The notes beneath the pieces are model-generated. The model was given only the letters and a program-made list of their open reading frames with translations, did not search any database and was not told where the DNA came from. 14,788 bases of DNA from Bacillota bacterium. Lineage in GTDB: Bacteria > Bacillota > Clostridia > Lachnospirales > Lachnospiraceae. The translations under genes were made by a program, and so were the position numbers. Within the stretch, counting starts at the first letter, position 1, and each line of letters opens with the position of its first letter. The stretch is from positions 1 to 14,788 of the forward strand of contig JAEWMZ010000237.1 in NCBI GenBank assembly GCA_023392995.1. Direction: 5' to 3'. Positions 1-7,846 of this stretch are shown here, piece after piece.

Positions 1-762
1 CAATGGAATATTCCATCGTAGAATCAATTCCTCGTATTACGTTTCTTTCATCATCTGCCTGTACCTCAGGAGCCTTTGGCCGGTTTGGTGTAAAATGTAA
101 AACCGCACTTTCTCCTGCCGGAACCGGAGTAACAGCCTTAACCCTTACATGTACGGTTTTCTCTCCTTCAAAAATAGGAATATTATTGGCATTATATGTT
201 ACCCAGGTCGTTCCTCCATCGATGGAATATTCCATCGTAGAATCGATTCCCCGTATTACGTTTCTTTCATCATCTGCTTCCACATCCGGTGCCTGTGGCG
301 GATTTGGAGTAAAATGCAAGATTGTACTTTCTCCTGCTGGGATCGGATCAGCCGCCTTAATTCTTACATTTACTGTTTTCTCTCCTTCAAATACAGGAAC
401 GTTGGAGCCATCATAGGTTACCCAGGTCGTTCCTCCATCAATGGAATATTCCATCGTAGAATCAATTCCTCGTATTACGTTTCTTTCATCATCTGCCTGT
501 ACCTCAGGAGCCTTTGGCCGGTTTGGTGTAAAATTTAAAACCGCACTTTCTCCTGCCGGAACCGGAGTAACAGCCTTAACCCTTACATGTACGGTTTTCT
601 CTCCTTCAAATACAGGAATATTATAAACATTATAAGTTACCCAGGTCGTTCCTCCATCAATGGAATATTCCATTGAAGAATCAATTCCCCGTATTACGTT
701 TCTTTCATCATCCGCTGTCACATCTGGTGCAGCCGGAGCCACATATAAGGTTATATTTTCCC
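1..762 (-). pseudogene. Repeat domain of the same surface protein, out of frame with its N-terminal half and cut by the window edge
   Basis: On the minus strand an open frame runs from about 762 to the window's left edge without a stop. It translates as a short linker (ENITLYVAPAAPDVTADD) and then tandem repeats with the core ADDERNVIRGIDSTMEYS followed by IDGGTTWVTY and FEGEKTV.VRVKA. These resemble the DUF4073-type repeats seen in S-layer and surface proteins of Firmicutes, although I could not search for a match. The frame is -1 relative to the signal-peptide half (751-1818), and no start codon or ribosome-binding site precedes it. It is therefore either the out-of-frame tail of a disrupted gene, a phase-variable gene in its off state, a programmed frameshift product, or a sequencing error in a GGGG run. 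The true C-terminus, and any anchor, lies outside the window. Confidence 0.65.
4..735 (-). repeat. 219-bp coding tandem repeats (73 aa each), three full units plus a partial one
   Basis: The landmark tggaatattcca recurs at 4, 223, 442 and 661, an exact 219-base period with no indels, so each unit is 73 codons. Units 4-222 and 442-660 are almost identical over most of their length, while the middle unit (223-441) differs at many positions (for example DGSNVPV instead of NANNIPI or NVYNIPV, and ADPIPAG instead of VTPVPAG). The array continues off the left edge. Such arrays vary in copy number by recombination in many surface proteins. Confidence 0.93.
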
Positions 763-1818
763 CATCGCCATGGCTGAAGCGTTCGGAGTGGACACAGTCA
801 GAACCACATTATATGTGCCATAGCTTGCTCCTCTGGGAGGTGTTACAGTAACATTCAGATTCTTTCGCTGCCCCGCTTCCAGGGCATCACCGGTTCTCTC
901 CATTACTACAGTCCAACCTTCCGGGGCTTGTACGCTGTAGGTAACATCTTGTGAAATGGAACTAGAGTTTATGACCTCAAAAGGCAGTACTACGGGTTCC
1001 CCTGTCGTATTAGTATCAATACTGTCACCAACTGCTACCACCGGTGAGCTGACAAAGCTTTCGATCGCCATAATTCTCCAAGTATCTCCCGGAAGTAATG
1101 ATTCCCTATACCACTCCAATGCATATCCATTGTCTACCAACTCGTTTGGGTCTATCACATTCGACAATGTTCCGCCATTTCTTACTTCTGCATGTACTAA
1201 ACTATAATTTCTTGACTCATAGGTATGGGGAATTGTGATACCCTGCATTCCAAGGCGCTGCATAACGCCATCTACACTCTTTTGAACACCGATGGTATTC
1301 GTATTCGCATCCCAAAATCCAGCTCCATTGTCACCTCCTGCGAGATAACTGTCATGGCCACGCAGCAAATGCAATTGATTGATTGTCGCGCTTCCTGTAT
1401 TCTTCACTGTCCATTCCAGATAAATGTACTGCGCTGAAGCAGAAGGAAGGGTCACCTTCTGGGTTATCTGCACAGAACTATTATAATTCCAGACTGTTGT
1501 AACTATTGTACCATTTCCACTTACTATCTCCGATGTACTTTGCAAAGGCGTATTTATATAATAGCCTCCTAGTCCCACCAGTTCTCCATTCAGATCCAAT
1601 ACTGCTCCTGTTGGAGCATAATACTGCTTCTGCCAACCGTTGGCATATCTCTCAATATTAATTATTCCATTGTTTACCGTGACTTTTAATGATCCTGTTG
1701 CTTGCTGTCCTCCAAGGGTTGCTGCAAAGACTTGTACTGAAGTGCCTGCCCATAACAGCAACACTGTCAACAAGATCATCCAAAGTATTTTTACTTTTTT
1801 GACTTTTGCTTTTTTCAT
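751..1818 (-). CDS. Exported surface protein, N-terminal part (signal peptide, beta-sandwich, NEW3-like domain), ends at a frame break
   Basis: The start at 1818 is preferred over the upstream ATG at 1872. It gives a basic Lys/Arg N-terminus followed by a hydrophobic core and a VFA-A signal peptidase site near residue 32, and the 1872 ATG lies almost on the predicted transcription start. The mature part begins with a beta-rich region (about residues 35-225) that I cannot assign firmly; it may be a galactose-mutarotase-like sandwich. Residues about 240-345 resemble the NEW3 domain (NPCBM-associated) found in secreted glycoside hydrolases and surface proteins. The frame then stops at TAA (751-753), only about five codons past the end of the NEW3 pattern. 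The repeat domain that should follow is open in the -1 frame, so this looks like the first half of one larger secreted protein. The role is probably cell-surface or polysaccharide binding, which is inference. No catalytic motif was recognised. Confidence 0.75.
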   Translation of the reverse strand: MKKAKVKKVKILWMILLTVLLLWAGTSVQVFAATLGGQQATGSLKVTVNNGIINIERYANGWQKQYYAPTGAVLDLNGELVGLGGYYINTPLQSTSEIVSGNGTIVTTVWNYNSSVQITQKVTLPSASAQYIYLEWTVKNTGSATINQLHLLRGHDSYLAGGDNGAGFWDANTNTIGVQKSVDGVMQRLGMQGITIPHTYESRNYSLVHAEVRNGGTLSNVIDPNELVDNGYALEWYRESLLPGDTWRIMAIESFVSSPVVAVGDSIDTNTTGEPVVLPFEVINSSSISQDVTYSVQAPEGWTVVMERTGDALEAGQRKNLNVTVTPPRGASYGTYNVVLTVSTPNASAMAMGKI

Positions 1819-1883
1819 TACTCTTCTTATGTCTCCTCTCCGTACGATGTGCTTACCAGACCATACAAACATACTTTGCGGAA

Positions 1884-1892
1884 ATCATATCA
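1884..1892 (-). promoter_or_regulatory. Candidate extended -10 promoter of the surface protein gene
   Basis: The minus strand reads TGATATGAT, an extended -10 element (TG-N-TATGAT). The -35 region is weak, as often with extended -10 promoters. It would start transcription near 1877, about 60 bases before the chosen ATG at 1818. Only the motif supports it. Confidence 0.35.
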
Positions 1893-2059
1893 GATTCTAT
1901 GTTACAAATTTGTTGCAAAATATAAACTTATTACTTATAAAATTAGCTGTCGAAGAGTGCGGAAAATCATCATATTTTTTATATTAAATCATGTTTTAAT
2001 ATTTTTATCTCTCCAATAAAACCAATTTATCAAATACTAACTGTCATTCTTCCTCCCAT

Positions 2060-3169
2060 TTAGCTCTCTAAAATCTGCTCCAATGTTTTACTTGGCTTTA
2101 TTCCAACCTCATTCAGCATTATACTTCTGTATATATTATAGTATCGTTCTGCTGCTTTTCTTCCACCAATTCGGTAATGCAATTTCACAGTATACTCTCT
2201 GACTTTTTCTTCATAGGGCTCATACTGAAGTAATAATTCTACCATATTTAATATCTTCAGTTGATCTGCTCCAGTTTCTTCATAATAATTAAGAATCATA
2301 TTGGCTGCTTTAATAAAATAGCGATGATAAGTTTCTCTGAACTCATTACACCATTGACTACCAATATTCGCCAACAGAATATCTCTATAGCTAAAAATAA
2401 CGGTTTCAAAGAATTCTATATTACTTTTATTTATTAAATCTTGTTTTAACACAAAATCCCTTAATTGAAATGCATCAATATCAATATCCGTTTCTTTTAT
2501 TTCCAAGCGGTATCCGTTGGGGCTTGAAATCAGCGTAATGTTAATATGGTTCTCTCTGAAGGTTTTATTTAGCCTGCTTATGGTACTGCGAAGATTAATA
2601 TATCCCTTGGCTTCATCCTTATCAGGCCAGATGGCATCCATCAGCTTCCATTTGGATATCTCTTTTTCTCCTTGTAACAGCATATACGCAAATAACTCCA
2701 CACATTTTGTGGTGGCAAAGCGTACTGGAACTGCATTATGATTCAAGATAGAAAAGGATTCAAATAAGGTTATCTTTATATTCTTTTTTTCTTCAGTACC
2801 TGAGCTCTGCCCTGCCCCTATTCTCTTTCTTAACCGCTCTAAAGATTTAACAAGTGCAGCTTCCATCACTGGCTTTAAAAGATAATCAATTGCATTCACT
2901 CCAAACGCATCAATGGCATATTGCCGATGGGCTGTTACAAATATTATCTCGCCGCAATATCCTCCGTTATTCACCTTCTCTGCCAGCTCTAATCCATTTA
3001 CTTCTGGCATGTCAACATCTAGAAAAATAACATCCGGTTGCTGTTCCAAAATCATATCATATGCCAAATAGGGATTACTGCTGCCAGCAGTCTCAAGACC
3101 AGCATTACCTAACATTCTGCATAAATGCTCGACCGCCAGAGCTTCATCATCTACTACAATTGCTTTCAT
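2060..3169 (-). CDS. Response regulator with receiver, winged-helix and BTAD (SARP-type) domains
   Basis: This 369-residue cytoplasmic transcription regulator has three parts. Residues 1-118 are a receiver domain with acidic pocket D7/D8, phospho-acceptor D51 (in FLDVDMPEVNG), switch T79 (FVTAH) and K99 (LLKP). Residues about 130-220 form an OmpR-like winged helix (WKLMDAIWPDKDEAKGYINL). Residues about 225-365 are an all-helical BTAD domain as in SARP regulators. All phosphorylation residues are intact, so it should be a working regulator. A good ribosome-binding site (AAGGGAG, seven bases before ATG) supports the start. It lies 129 bases downstream of the hybrid kinase gene on the same strand, so that kinase is the likely partner. 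The next gene on this strand encodes the repeat surface protein, a plausible but unproven target. Confidence 0.9.
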   Translation of the reverse strand: MKAIVVDDEALAVEHLCRMLGNAGLETAGSSNPYLAYDMILEQQPDVIFLDVDMPEVNGLELAEKVNNGGYCGEIIFVTAHRQYAIDAFGVNAIDYLLKPVMEAALVKSLERLRKRIGAGQSSGTEEKKNIKITLFESFSILNHNAVPVRFATTKCVELFAYMLLQGEKEISKWKLMDAIWPDKDEAKGYINLRSTISRLNKTFRENHINITLISSPNGYRLEIKETDIDIDAFQLRDFVLKQDLINKSNIEFFETVIFSYRDILLANIGSQWCNEFRETYHRYFIKAANMILNYYEETGADQLKILNMVELLLQYEPYEEKVREYTVKLHYRIGGRKAAERYYNIYRSIMLNEVGIKPSKTLEQILES

Positions 3170-3248
3170 CTGTTCACTCCCTTACCTTCCATTTCACTCT
3201 CAATCCGTATGTGTTTCTTCTATATTATATATCATAATTATATACGCA

Positions 3249-3284
3249 TATATATTACCTTATATATTACCTTATATATTACCT
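3249..3284 (-). repeat. Three perfect 12-base tandem repeats between kinase and regulator genes
   Basis: Three uninterrupted copies of AGGTAATATATA (minus strand) occupy 3249-3284, in the 129-base gap between the hybrid kinase stop and the response regulator start. The flanking sequence is also AT-rich with several TATAAT-like hexamers. The repeats could be a regulator-binding array (SARP proteins bind short direct repeats, usually about 11 bases apart) or a slippage-prone tract that tunes expression of the regulator. Confidence 0.9.
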
Positions 3285-3298
3285 TTTCTATATTCTGT

Positions 3299-6200
3299 TT
3301 ATTGATTCCTCTTTGAAAAGCTCGTTATCGGAATATCGAAGCTTACCTGCGTCCACTCTCCTTCTTTACTCTCTATTAATAATCCCTGTCCATATTCCAA
3401 CACCAGCCTTTTGTTAACATTCCTTAGCCCAATACTTCCAGGTTTGTTCTGTTCCAATATATTTATTAATTGATCTGCTGGAATACCCACCCCATTATCC
3501 AGAATCATTATTCTGATAGCATCTGCATCTTTTTTTACTGTAACAGTTACCTGTCCGCCTGACAGGCGCTTCATTAAACCATGGCGGATGGAATTCTCCA
3601 TAATAGGCTGTATGGTAAATGCCGGTATCATATGCTCTAAGATTCCATCTTCAATCTCATATTCAACGGTAAGGCGCTCCCCAAAACGCGCCTTTTCCAA
3701 TTCAACGTACGAGCCCACCAAAGCAAGTTCTCGTTTAATACTTATAAAGGAATTCTGATGATCGATCTCAAATGCTTCCCTCAAATAATTACTCAATTCC
3801 CCTAGAAGTCTTCCTGCTCTCTCCCCGTCTTGGTAACATAATGAAATTATTACATTCAAAGCATTATAAAGAAAATGGGGCTTGATTTGTGATTGTAAAA
3901 ATACGCTTTCCATCTTAATTGCCTTGGCCATGGTTTCCTTTATCTTTTGCAGAGTTTTGACTCTTGCCGTCAATTCTTTGTAATGGTAGGTTTTTGCCAG
4001 AAAATCATTCGCTCCTGCCTCCAACCCCATCTCAATCTCTTCCGACGTATTTCGCACTGTTAACAGAAGTATGGGAAGCTCATACAATGGATATTCCTCT
4101 CGAATTCTTCTGCAAACTTCATATCCTGATAATCCTGGCATAATAAGATCCACTATGATTAAAGAGAAATCCTTACGCTTACGGATTAATTCCAATGCTT
4201 CTATTCCATTGTATGCAACCAGTACTTCATATTCCTCAGCCTCCAAAATCCCCATTAATACCATAATATCCGAACTATCATCATCTACCAACAGTATCTT
4301 TTGTCTGACAGTAGCGTGAGCACTTTCCGCCAACTGCATTACTTCAGAGCGCTTTTGCCCGCTAACAATTTTATATAATCCTGATTTAACTTTTCCAGCA
4401 TGCATTGCTGTTGCTCTATGCTTTAAGCCCTCTTCTGCTTCCGGCAGTTTTATGACAAAGCAGGTATCCTGTTTGGTCTCACCGCTTTCTATAAATAATT
4501 CTCCGTCCATATTGGAAATCAAGTGCTTTGAGATTGATAATCCCAAATCAGATGACAATCCTGAGATATCCACGGGGGAACCGGTATGCAAAATCCTAAT
4601 GTATATATCATGCTTCACCTGTTCCGCATGAATAGTTATCTTTCCTGCTTTTGAATACTTTAGAAAGCTCCCGGTCAGATTAAGCAGGATTTTCATGAAT
4701 TGGTCTTCGTCTGCGTGGAGGAAGTATGTATTCTCTGAAACCTTGCTAAATAATCTTTCTTCATCACTCTTCTTCATAGGTTCCAGCAGCTCCAGCATTA
4801 CTTTTATAGACCCATTAATATCAAAGATCTTTTTATGAAAAGGAAATCGATCATCTTTAATACTCTCGAAATCTATAATATCATTGACAAGCGCAGATAA
4901 CCGTGCTGCAGTTTCCTTAATATAATTTAATTTTTCCTCCTGGTCTTCCGTCAATTTCCCCTCACCATCTTCGCTTATAATCTCGGTTAGATTCAAGACT
5001 GCATGTAAAGGCATCTGAAATTCATAAGCGGTCATGGCCAGAAATTCATCCTTTGCCTGATCGGATTCTATCAGCCGGTTGCTCATCTTTTTCATTCTAT
5101 TATACATTTTGCTATAATGCCCAGATAAAAGGACTCCCGCACCAAGCATTATTAAAGGATAGGTTAAGCGTGATATTGTATATCCATTTATAATTGAATA
5201 GAAATATAACGCCGAAGCGATATAATCAAAGACAAGTATGAGGATTCCCCCCAAAATAAACAAGGCTGTCTTAATCGTCAACTCTCCATACTGCCGATGG
5301 ATTATGCTTTTTACTAACAGGTATATCATTAACAGATATATAAGTATGACTAACATTCCATTTACATTCTCCAGTAGACCCGTCATAGGCTTTGGCGAGA
5401 ATAGAATTATAATGGAATCACTGATTATTATAATAAAAATTGCTTTTAAATAACGTAGCGGCATAAAGCTGGAATTCATACTACGAATAAATAGGCTGGT
5501 TAATATCAATCCGCAGCCTATACTTACCAGCTTTAACTTTGTCGTTAAAATATATGGAACTAACGGGAAGAGGACATTAAATATCTTTTCATTCGTAGTA
5601 GCACAAAGAAATGCATACAAAATACAGGAAAGACTAACATACAAAAATCTTCTGTCCTCTCTCAGCTTAATAAAAAATAACATGGCTGCTATCGCACAGA
5701 GCATTACAGAAACAACGACTATGATGTCAAAAAGATTTCTCTGAAAATACAGTCCTAAAATCTGCTGCTGAGTTCCAAAATTGATACTTTGTATTATACC
5801 ACCATTATAATAATCCAAATTAGCCACTTGAATGACAAGGGTAATATTATTATTCTCTGCCGGAAAAAATGCAGTGATAGGAAGAACATTGCTGACATAG
5901 CCTTCTTTAAAGGTAAGCGCAGGTTTTCCGCTGCTGCCAACTTCCTTTCCATTTACATAAATCTTGCTCGCTGTTCTAATATTGATGGTCTTTATACCAT
6001 ATACTTTTGTTCCATCTTTAACTCTTATCCTTAATCGATAGGTTCCTGCTCCCTTATCAGACCTTTCACTATGGTCAGGTACCAACCATCTACCGGGAAC
6101 TTTAAGATATGTTTTATCAGAAGCTGCTAATCTATCAATCTCATCCGGCTCCAGCAACAAACCGGAATAAAATTCCCAACTTCCATCCAACGCGATCTGA

Positions 6201-6355
6201 CCGTTCTTTTCAAAATCCCATCCTGATAAATCCATATAACCATCGCTTGCGGTCACAACATTCGTTTGTTTCTTATCCTGTGGAAAGAAAACTATAATAA
6301 TCAATAAGGTTATCATAGACGCAACGATCAGGCTTAACCGTTTTTTGTTCGACAT
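3299..6355 (-). CDS. Membrane hybrid sensor kinase: 7TM-DISM sensor, degenerate HisKA/HATPase, receiver, LytS-type kinase
   Basis: The ATG at 6355 is chosen because AAGGAAGGATTC directly precedes it; this gives 1018 residues. Residues 8-24 are a membrane segment. About 38-195 form an extracellular jelly-roll sensor of the 7TMR-DISM kind, and about 208-420 form seven membrane helices. Residues 430-640 look like a classic HisKA/HATPase pair, but the H-box reads AYEFQMPL, so the phospho-acceptor His is Tyr444, and the N and G1 boxes are eroded. Residues 686-798 are a receiver with D736, T766 and K788 intact. The C-terminus is a LytS-type kinase with H827 (QIKPHFLYN), N-box MENSIRHG and G1 box DNGVGIP, apparently functional. 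The sensor probably detects a carbohydrate or cell-wall ligand (inference from DISM domains). It lies 13 bases after the CYTH gene and before the response regulator. Confidence 0.9.
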   Translation of the reverse strand: MSNKKRLSLIVASMITLLIIIVFFPQDKKQTNVVTASDGYMDLSGWDFEKNGQIALDGSWEFYSGLLLEPDEIDRLAASDKTYLKVPGRWLVPDHSERSDKGAGTYRLRIRVKDGTKVYGIKTINIRTASKIYVNGKEVGSSGKPALTFKEGYVSNVLPITAFFPAENNNITLVIQVANLDYYNGGIIQSINFGTQQQILGLYFQRNLFDIIVVVSVMLCAIAAMLFFIKLREDRRFLYVSLSCILYAFLCATTNEKIFNVLFPLVPYILTTKLKLVSIGCGLILTSLFIRSMNSSFMPLRYLKAIFIIIISDSIIILFSPKPMTGLLENVNGMLVILIYLLMIYLLVKSIIHRQYGELTIKTALFILGGILILVFDYIASALYFYSIINGYTISRLTYPLIMLGAGVLLSGHYSKMYNRMKKMSNRLIESDQAKDEFLAMTAYEFQMPLHAVLNLTEIISEDGEGKLTEDQEEKLNYIKETAARLSALVNDIIDFESIKDDRFPFHKKIFDINGSIKVMLELLEPMKKSDEERLFSKVSENTYFLHADEDQFMKILLNLTGSFLKYSKAGKITIHAEQVKHDIYIRILHTGSPVDISGLSSDLGLSISKHLISNMDGELFIESGETKQDTCFVIKLPEAEEGLKHRATAMHAGKVKSGLYKIVSGQKRSEVMQLAESAHATVRQKILLVDDDSSDIMVLMGILEAEEYEVLVAYNGIEALELIRKRKDFSLIIVDLIMPGLSGYEVCRRIREEYPLYELPILLLTVRNTSEEIEMGLEAGANDFLAKTYHYKELTARVKTLQKIKETMAKAIKMESVFLQSQIKPHFLYNALNVIISLCYQDGERAGRLLGELSNYLREAFEIDHQNSFISIKRELALVGSYVELEKARFGERLTVEYEIEDGILEHMIPAFTIQPIMENSIRHGLMKRLSGGQVTVTVKKDADAIRIMILDNGVGIPADQLINILEQNKPGSIGLRNVNKRLVLEYGQGLLIESKEGEWTQVSFDIPITSFSKRNQ

Positions 6356-6368
6356 GAATCCTTCCTTC

Positions 6369-6875
6369 TTATTCATCTTGGTCAGTACTAAGTTCAGATA
6401 CTCCACTTAGCTTCGATAAATTGTAATTTGAATATCTCTTGTCAAAGGATAGTTCTTCACCAAACCAATCAGGCGGTATAAAGTTATCAGCCGAGCTCTC
6501 GTCAGGGAATTCTACTTCTGTAAAAACCAAACCTTGTAGCTGCTGCTCAAATACATCAAGCTCTGCCGTAAGACCATCCTTTAGCGGAATAAGATATCTT
6601 GTCTTATAGATAAGATTGCCATCTGTTTTAGCCTTTAATGTTAAATATGCTTCCTCCGTTAATGGAAGTTCAACTTCATTGTTCACAATTGCTCCCTTTT
6701 CATCCTGTTTCTCAATACCGAATTTGGATTTATAGGTCATGATATACTCTTCATTTGATTTCCTTATTCGAATCGTGGGTTTATGGCACAGATAACCCTG
6801 CTCAATTTTTTTAAACTCATAATCCGTTAATTTACCTGGTATTTCCTTGATTTTATACTTTCTTTCAATCTCCAT
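6369..6875 (-). CDS. CYTH-domain (triphosphate tunnel) phosphohydrolase
   Basis: This 168-residue soluble protein has the CYTH signature at its N-terminus, EIERK (E2, E4, K6), which binds metal and triphosphate. The other tunnel-lining motifs follow in order: RIRK, TYKSK, EVELP, KTRY, ELDVF and TEVEFPDE, with alternating charged residues on successive strands as expected for the eight-stranded tunnel. Family members hydrolyse inorganic tripolyphosphate, nucleoside or thiamine triphosphate, or make cAMP; small clostridial members are mostly tripolyphosphatases or NTPases. The substrate here cannot be told from sequence. A strong ribosome-binding site (AGGGAGG) precedes the ATG. Its TAA stop abuts the ribosome-binding site of the hybrid kinase, so the two are almost certainly co-transcribed and probably translationally coupled. 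Confidence 0.88.
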   Translation of the reverse strand: MEIERKYKIKEIPGKLTDYEFKKIEQGYLCHKPTIRIRKSNEEYIMTYKSKFGIEKQDEKGAIVNNEVELPLTEEAYLTLKAKTDGNLIYKTRYLIPLKDGLTAELDVFEQQLQGLVFTEVEFPDESSADNFIPPDWFGEELSFDKRYSNYNLSKLSGVSELSTDQDE

Positions 6876-6956
6876 TTATGAATCCTCCCTTATAAGAATA
6901 ATTTACTTTTTTTAGAACCACTCTATGTAGATATCATTCATTATGCCGTTCCCTTT

Positions 6957-6985
6957 AATATATTTAATTAAGCTTCATGGTTAAA
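6957..6985 (-). promoter_or_regulatory. Candidate promoter of the CYTH-kinase operon
   Basis: The minus strand has TTTAAC (6980-6985), a 17-base spacer, and TATATT (6957-6962). Transcription would start near 6950, about 75 bases before the CYTH start codon. The hexamers are imperfect and the region is AT-rich, so this is tentative. Confidence 0.33.
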
Positions 6986-7027
6986 CTATGCTTTATTTTA
7001 TTAAATCAAGATTACATTTCTTTATAG

Positions 7028-7033
7028 TATACT
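7028..7033 (+). promoter_or_regulatory. Candidate -10 box for the CmpB-like gene
   Basis: TATACT lies 28 bases before the ATG at 7061, in the only reasonable position for a promoter of this gene. No good -35 hexamer sits 16-18 bases upstream, so support is weak. Confidence 0.28.
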
Positions 7034-7060
7034 AATTTAGCTTCTGCACATACTAAGTTC

Positions 7061-7459
7061 ATGAAAAAATGTTTTTTTACCAATTTTTTAATCTGCGGCC
7101 TATGTGGTTGGTGTATGGAATGCTTTTGGACAGGTCTCGGTTCCCTGCGATCCCGTACTGATCGGACTCTTTCCTGTCACACCTCCATATGGATGTTTCC
7201 GATCTATGGCATGGCTGCTTGTTTAAATCCTATTTGCAACAAGCTAAAGAACAAGAATGCACTGCTTCGAGGAGGTGTTTATGCTTTACTCATATATGCT
7301 GCTGAATATACCAGCGGTGTCCTTTTAAAAAAATATGGTGCATGTCCTTGGGATTATAGCAAAGCAAAATATAACTACAAAGGGGTTATCCGGTTAGACT
7401 ATGCTCCTGCTTGGTTTTTAGCAGGTCTCTTTTTTGAACAAGTTCTTGACAGAAAATAG
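7061..7459 (+). CDS. Small integral membrane protein of the CmpB / putative ABC-transporter type IV family
   Basis: This 132-residue hydrophobic protein has three to four predicted membrane segments (about 5-28, 42-58, 70-90 and 115-130). The family pattern is recognisable: an internal Glu in a membrane helix (MECFWTG), then AEYTSGVLLKKYGACPWDYS, then a GVIRLDYAPAWFLAG end. This matches the family called putative ABC-transporter type IV (CmpB-like, PF06541 from memory). Members are usually stand-alone and their function is unknown; no ATPase partner lies nearby. No clear ribosome-binding site precedes the ATG at 7061. An intrinsic terminator overlaps the stop codon, so it is a one-gene transcript. 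Cys content is high for such a short protein. Confidence 0.75.
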   Translation: MKKCFFTNFLICGLCGWCMECFWTGLGSLRSRTDRTLSCHTSIWMFPIYGMAACLNPICNKLKNKNALLRGGVYALLIYAAEYTSGVLLKKYGACPWDYSKAKYNYKGVIRLDYAPAWFLAGLFFEQVLDRK

Positions 7460-7486
7460 CGGAGAGATTATTTTCCGCTTTTTTTT
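7458..7486 (+). terminator. Intrinsic terminator after the CmpB-like gene
   Basis: AGCGGA (7458-7463) pairs with TCCGCT (7474-7479), followed at once by a run of eight T (7479-7486). The left arm begins inside the TAG stop codon. Confidence 0.85.
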
Positions 7487-7702
7487 ATTGTTTATGACTT
7501 TATTGGCCGATAAGCTAGATGACCGAAATATATCCTATTTACTTTACTTCCTTATCAAAATATAACAACATCATAATTATAACAACCCAACTGCACTACT
7601 GCAATCTTATTTGTTCCTGTGTTCCTTCCTTTGCATACTTTAATAAAAATCGTTCTGTAATTTGCTCTGTAATTCGCTCCCATTGCTTGTTTTATTGTTG
7701 TC
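7487..7702. other. Intergenic stretch without a recognisable gene
   Basis: Short open frames on both strands here lack ribosome-binding sites and look like chance. The only structure noticed is an imperfect tandem 12-mer at 7655-7678 (ctgtaatttgct / ctgtaattcgct). The stretch leads into the promoter at 7703. Confidence 0.5.
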
Positions 7703-7731
7703 TTGAAAGAAACAGCGAAAAGTTGTATACT
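7703..7731 (+). promoter_or_regulatory. Sigma-A type promoter of the HAD-like/GNAT gene
   Basis: TTGAAA (7703-7708), a 17-base spacer and TATACT (7726-7731) form a near-consensus promoter. Transcription would start near 7738, giving a leader of about 110 bases before the TTG start at 7847. This also argues against translation from the upstream in-frame ATG at 7733, which would lie at or before the transcript's 5' end. Confidence 0.7.
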
Positions 7732-7832
7732 TATGCTTGATAATATCATCCTTACAAACAATCAGGGCAATAAGCTCCAGATATTCTATAAACCAGGGCA
7801 TTATCTAACCAACTATCATGGACATTATAAAG

Positions 7833-7839
7833 AGGAGGT
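7833..7839 (+). promoter_or_regulatory. Ribosome-binding site deciding a TTG start
   Basis: A perfect AGGAGGT lies seven bases before the TTG codon at 7847-7849. No comparable site precedes any ATG in this frame, so the TTG is taken as the true start. Confidence 0.85.
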
Positions 7840-7846
7840 ATCATTC

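Noticed and set aside
3..851. Several plus-strand open frames across the 219-bp repeats
   Set aside because: They repeat with the array and mirror the minus-strand coding frame; the minus strand gives the recognisable surface-repeat motifs.
1981..2007. Inverted repeat ATATTAAA-TCATGT-TTTAATAT followed by T's on the plus strand
   Set aside because: The stem is entirely A/T, the T tract is on the strand with no gene, and the response regulator on the other strand gets no U tract from it.
2030..2047. Five-codon frame MTVSI behind GGGAGGAAGA just after the response regulator stop
   Set aside because: The ribosome-binding site is good, but a five-residue product with no following attenuator or coupled gene is not enough to call a leader peptide.
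3249..3284. Consideration of the 12-base repeats as a CRISPR-like array
   Set aside because: The copies are directly adjacent without spacers and are only 12 bases long.
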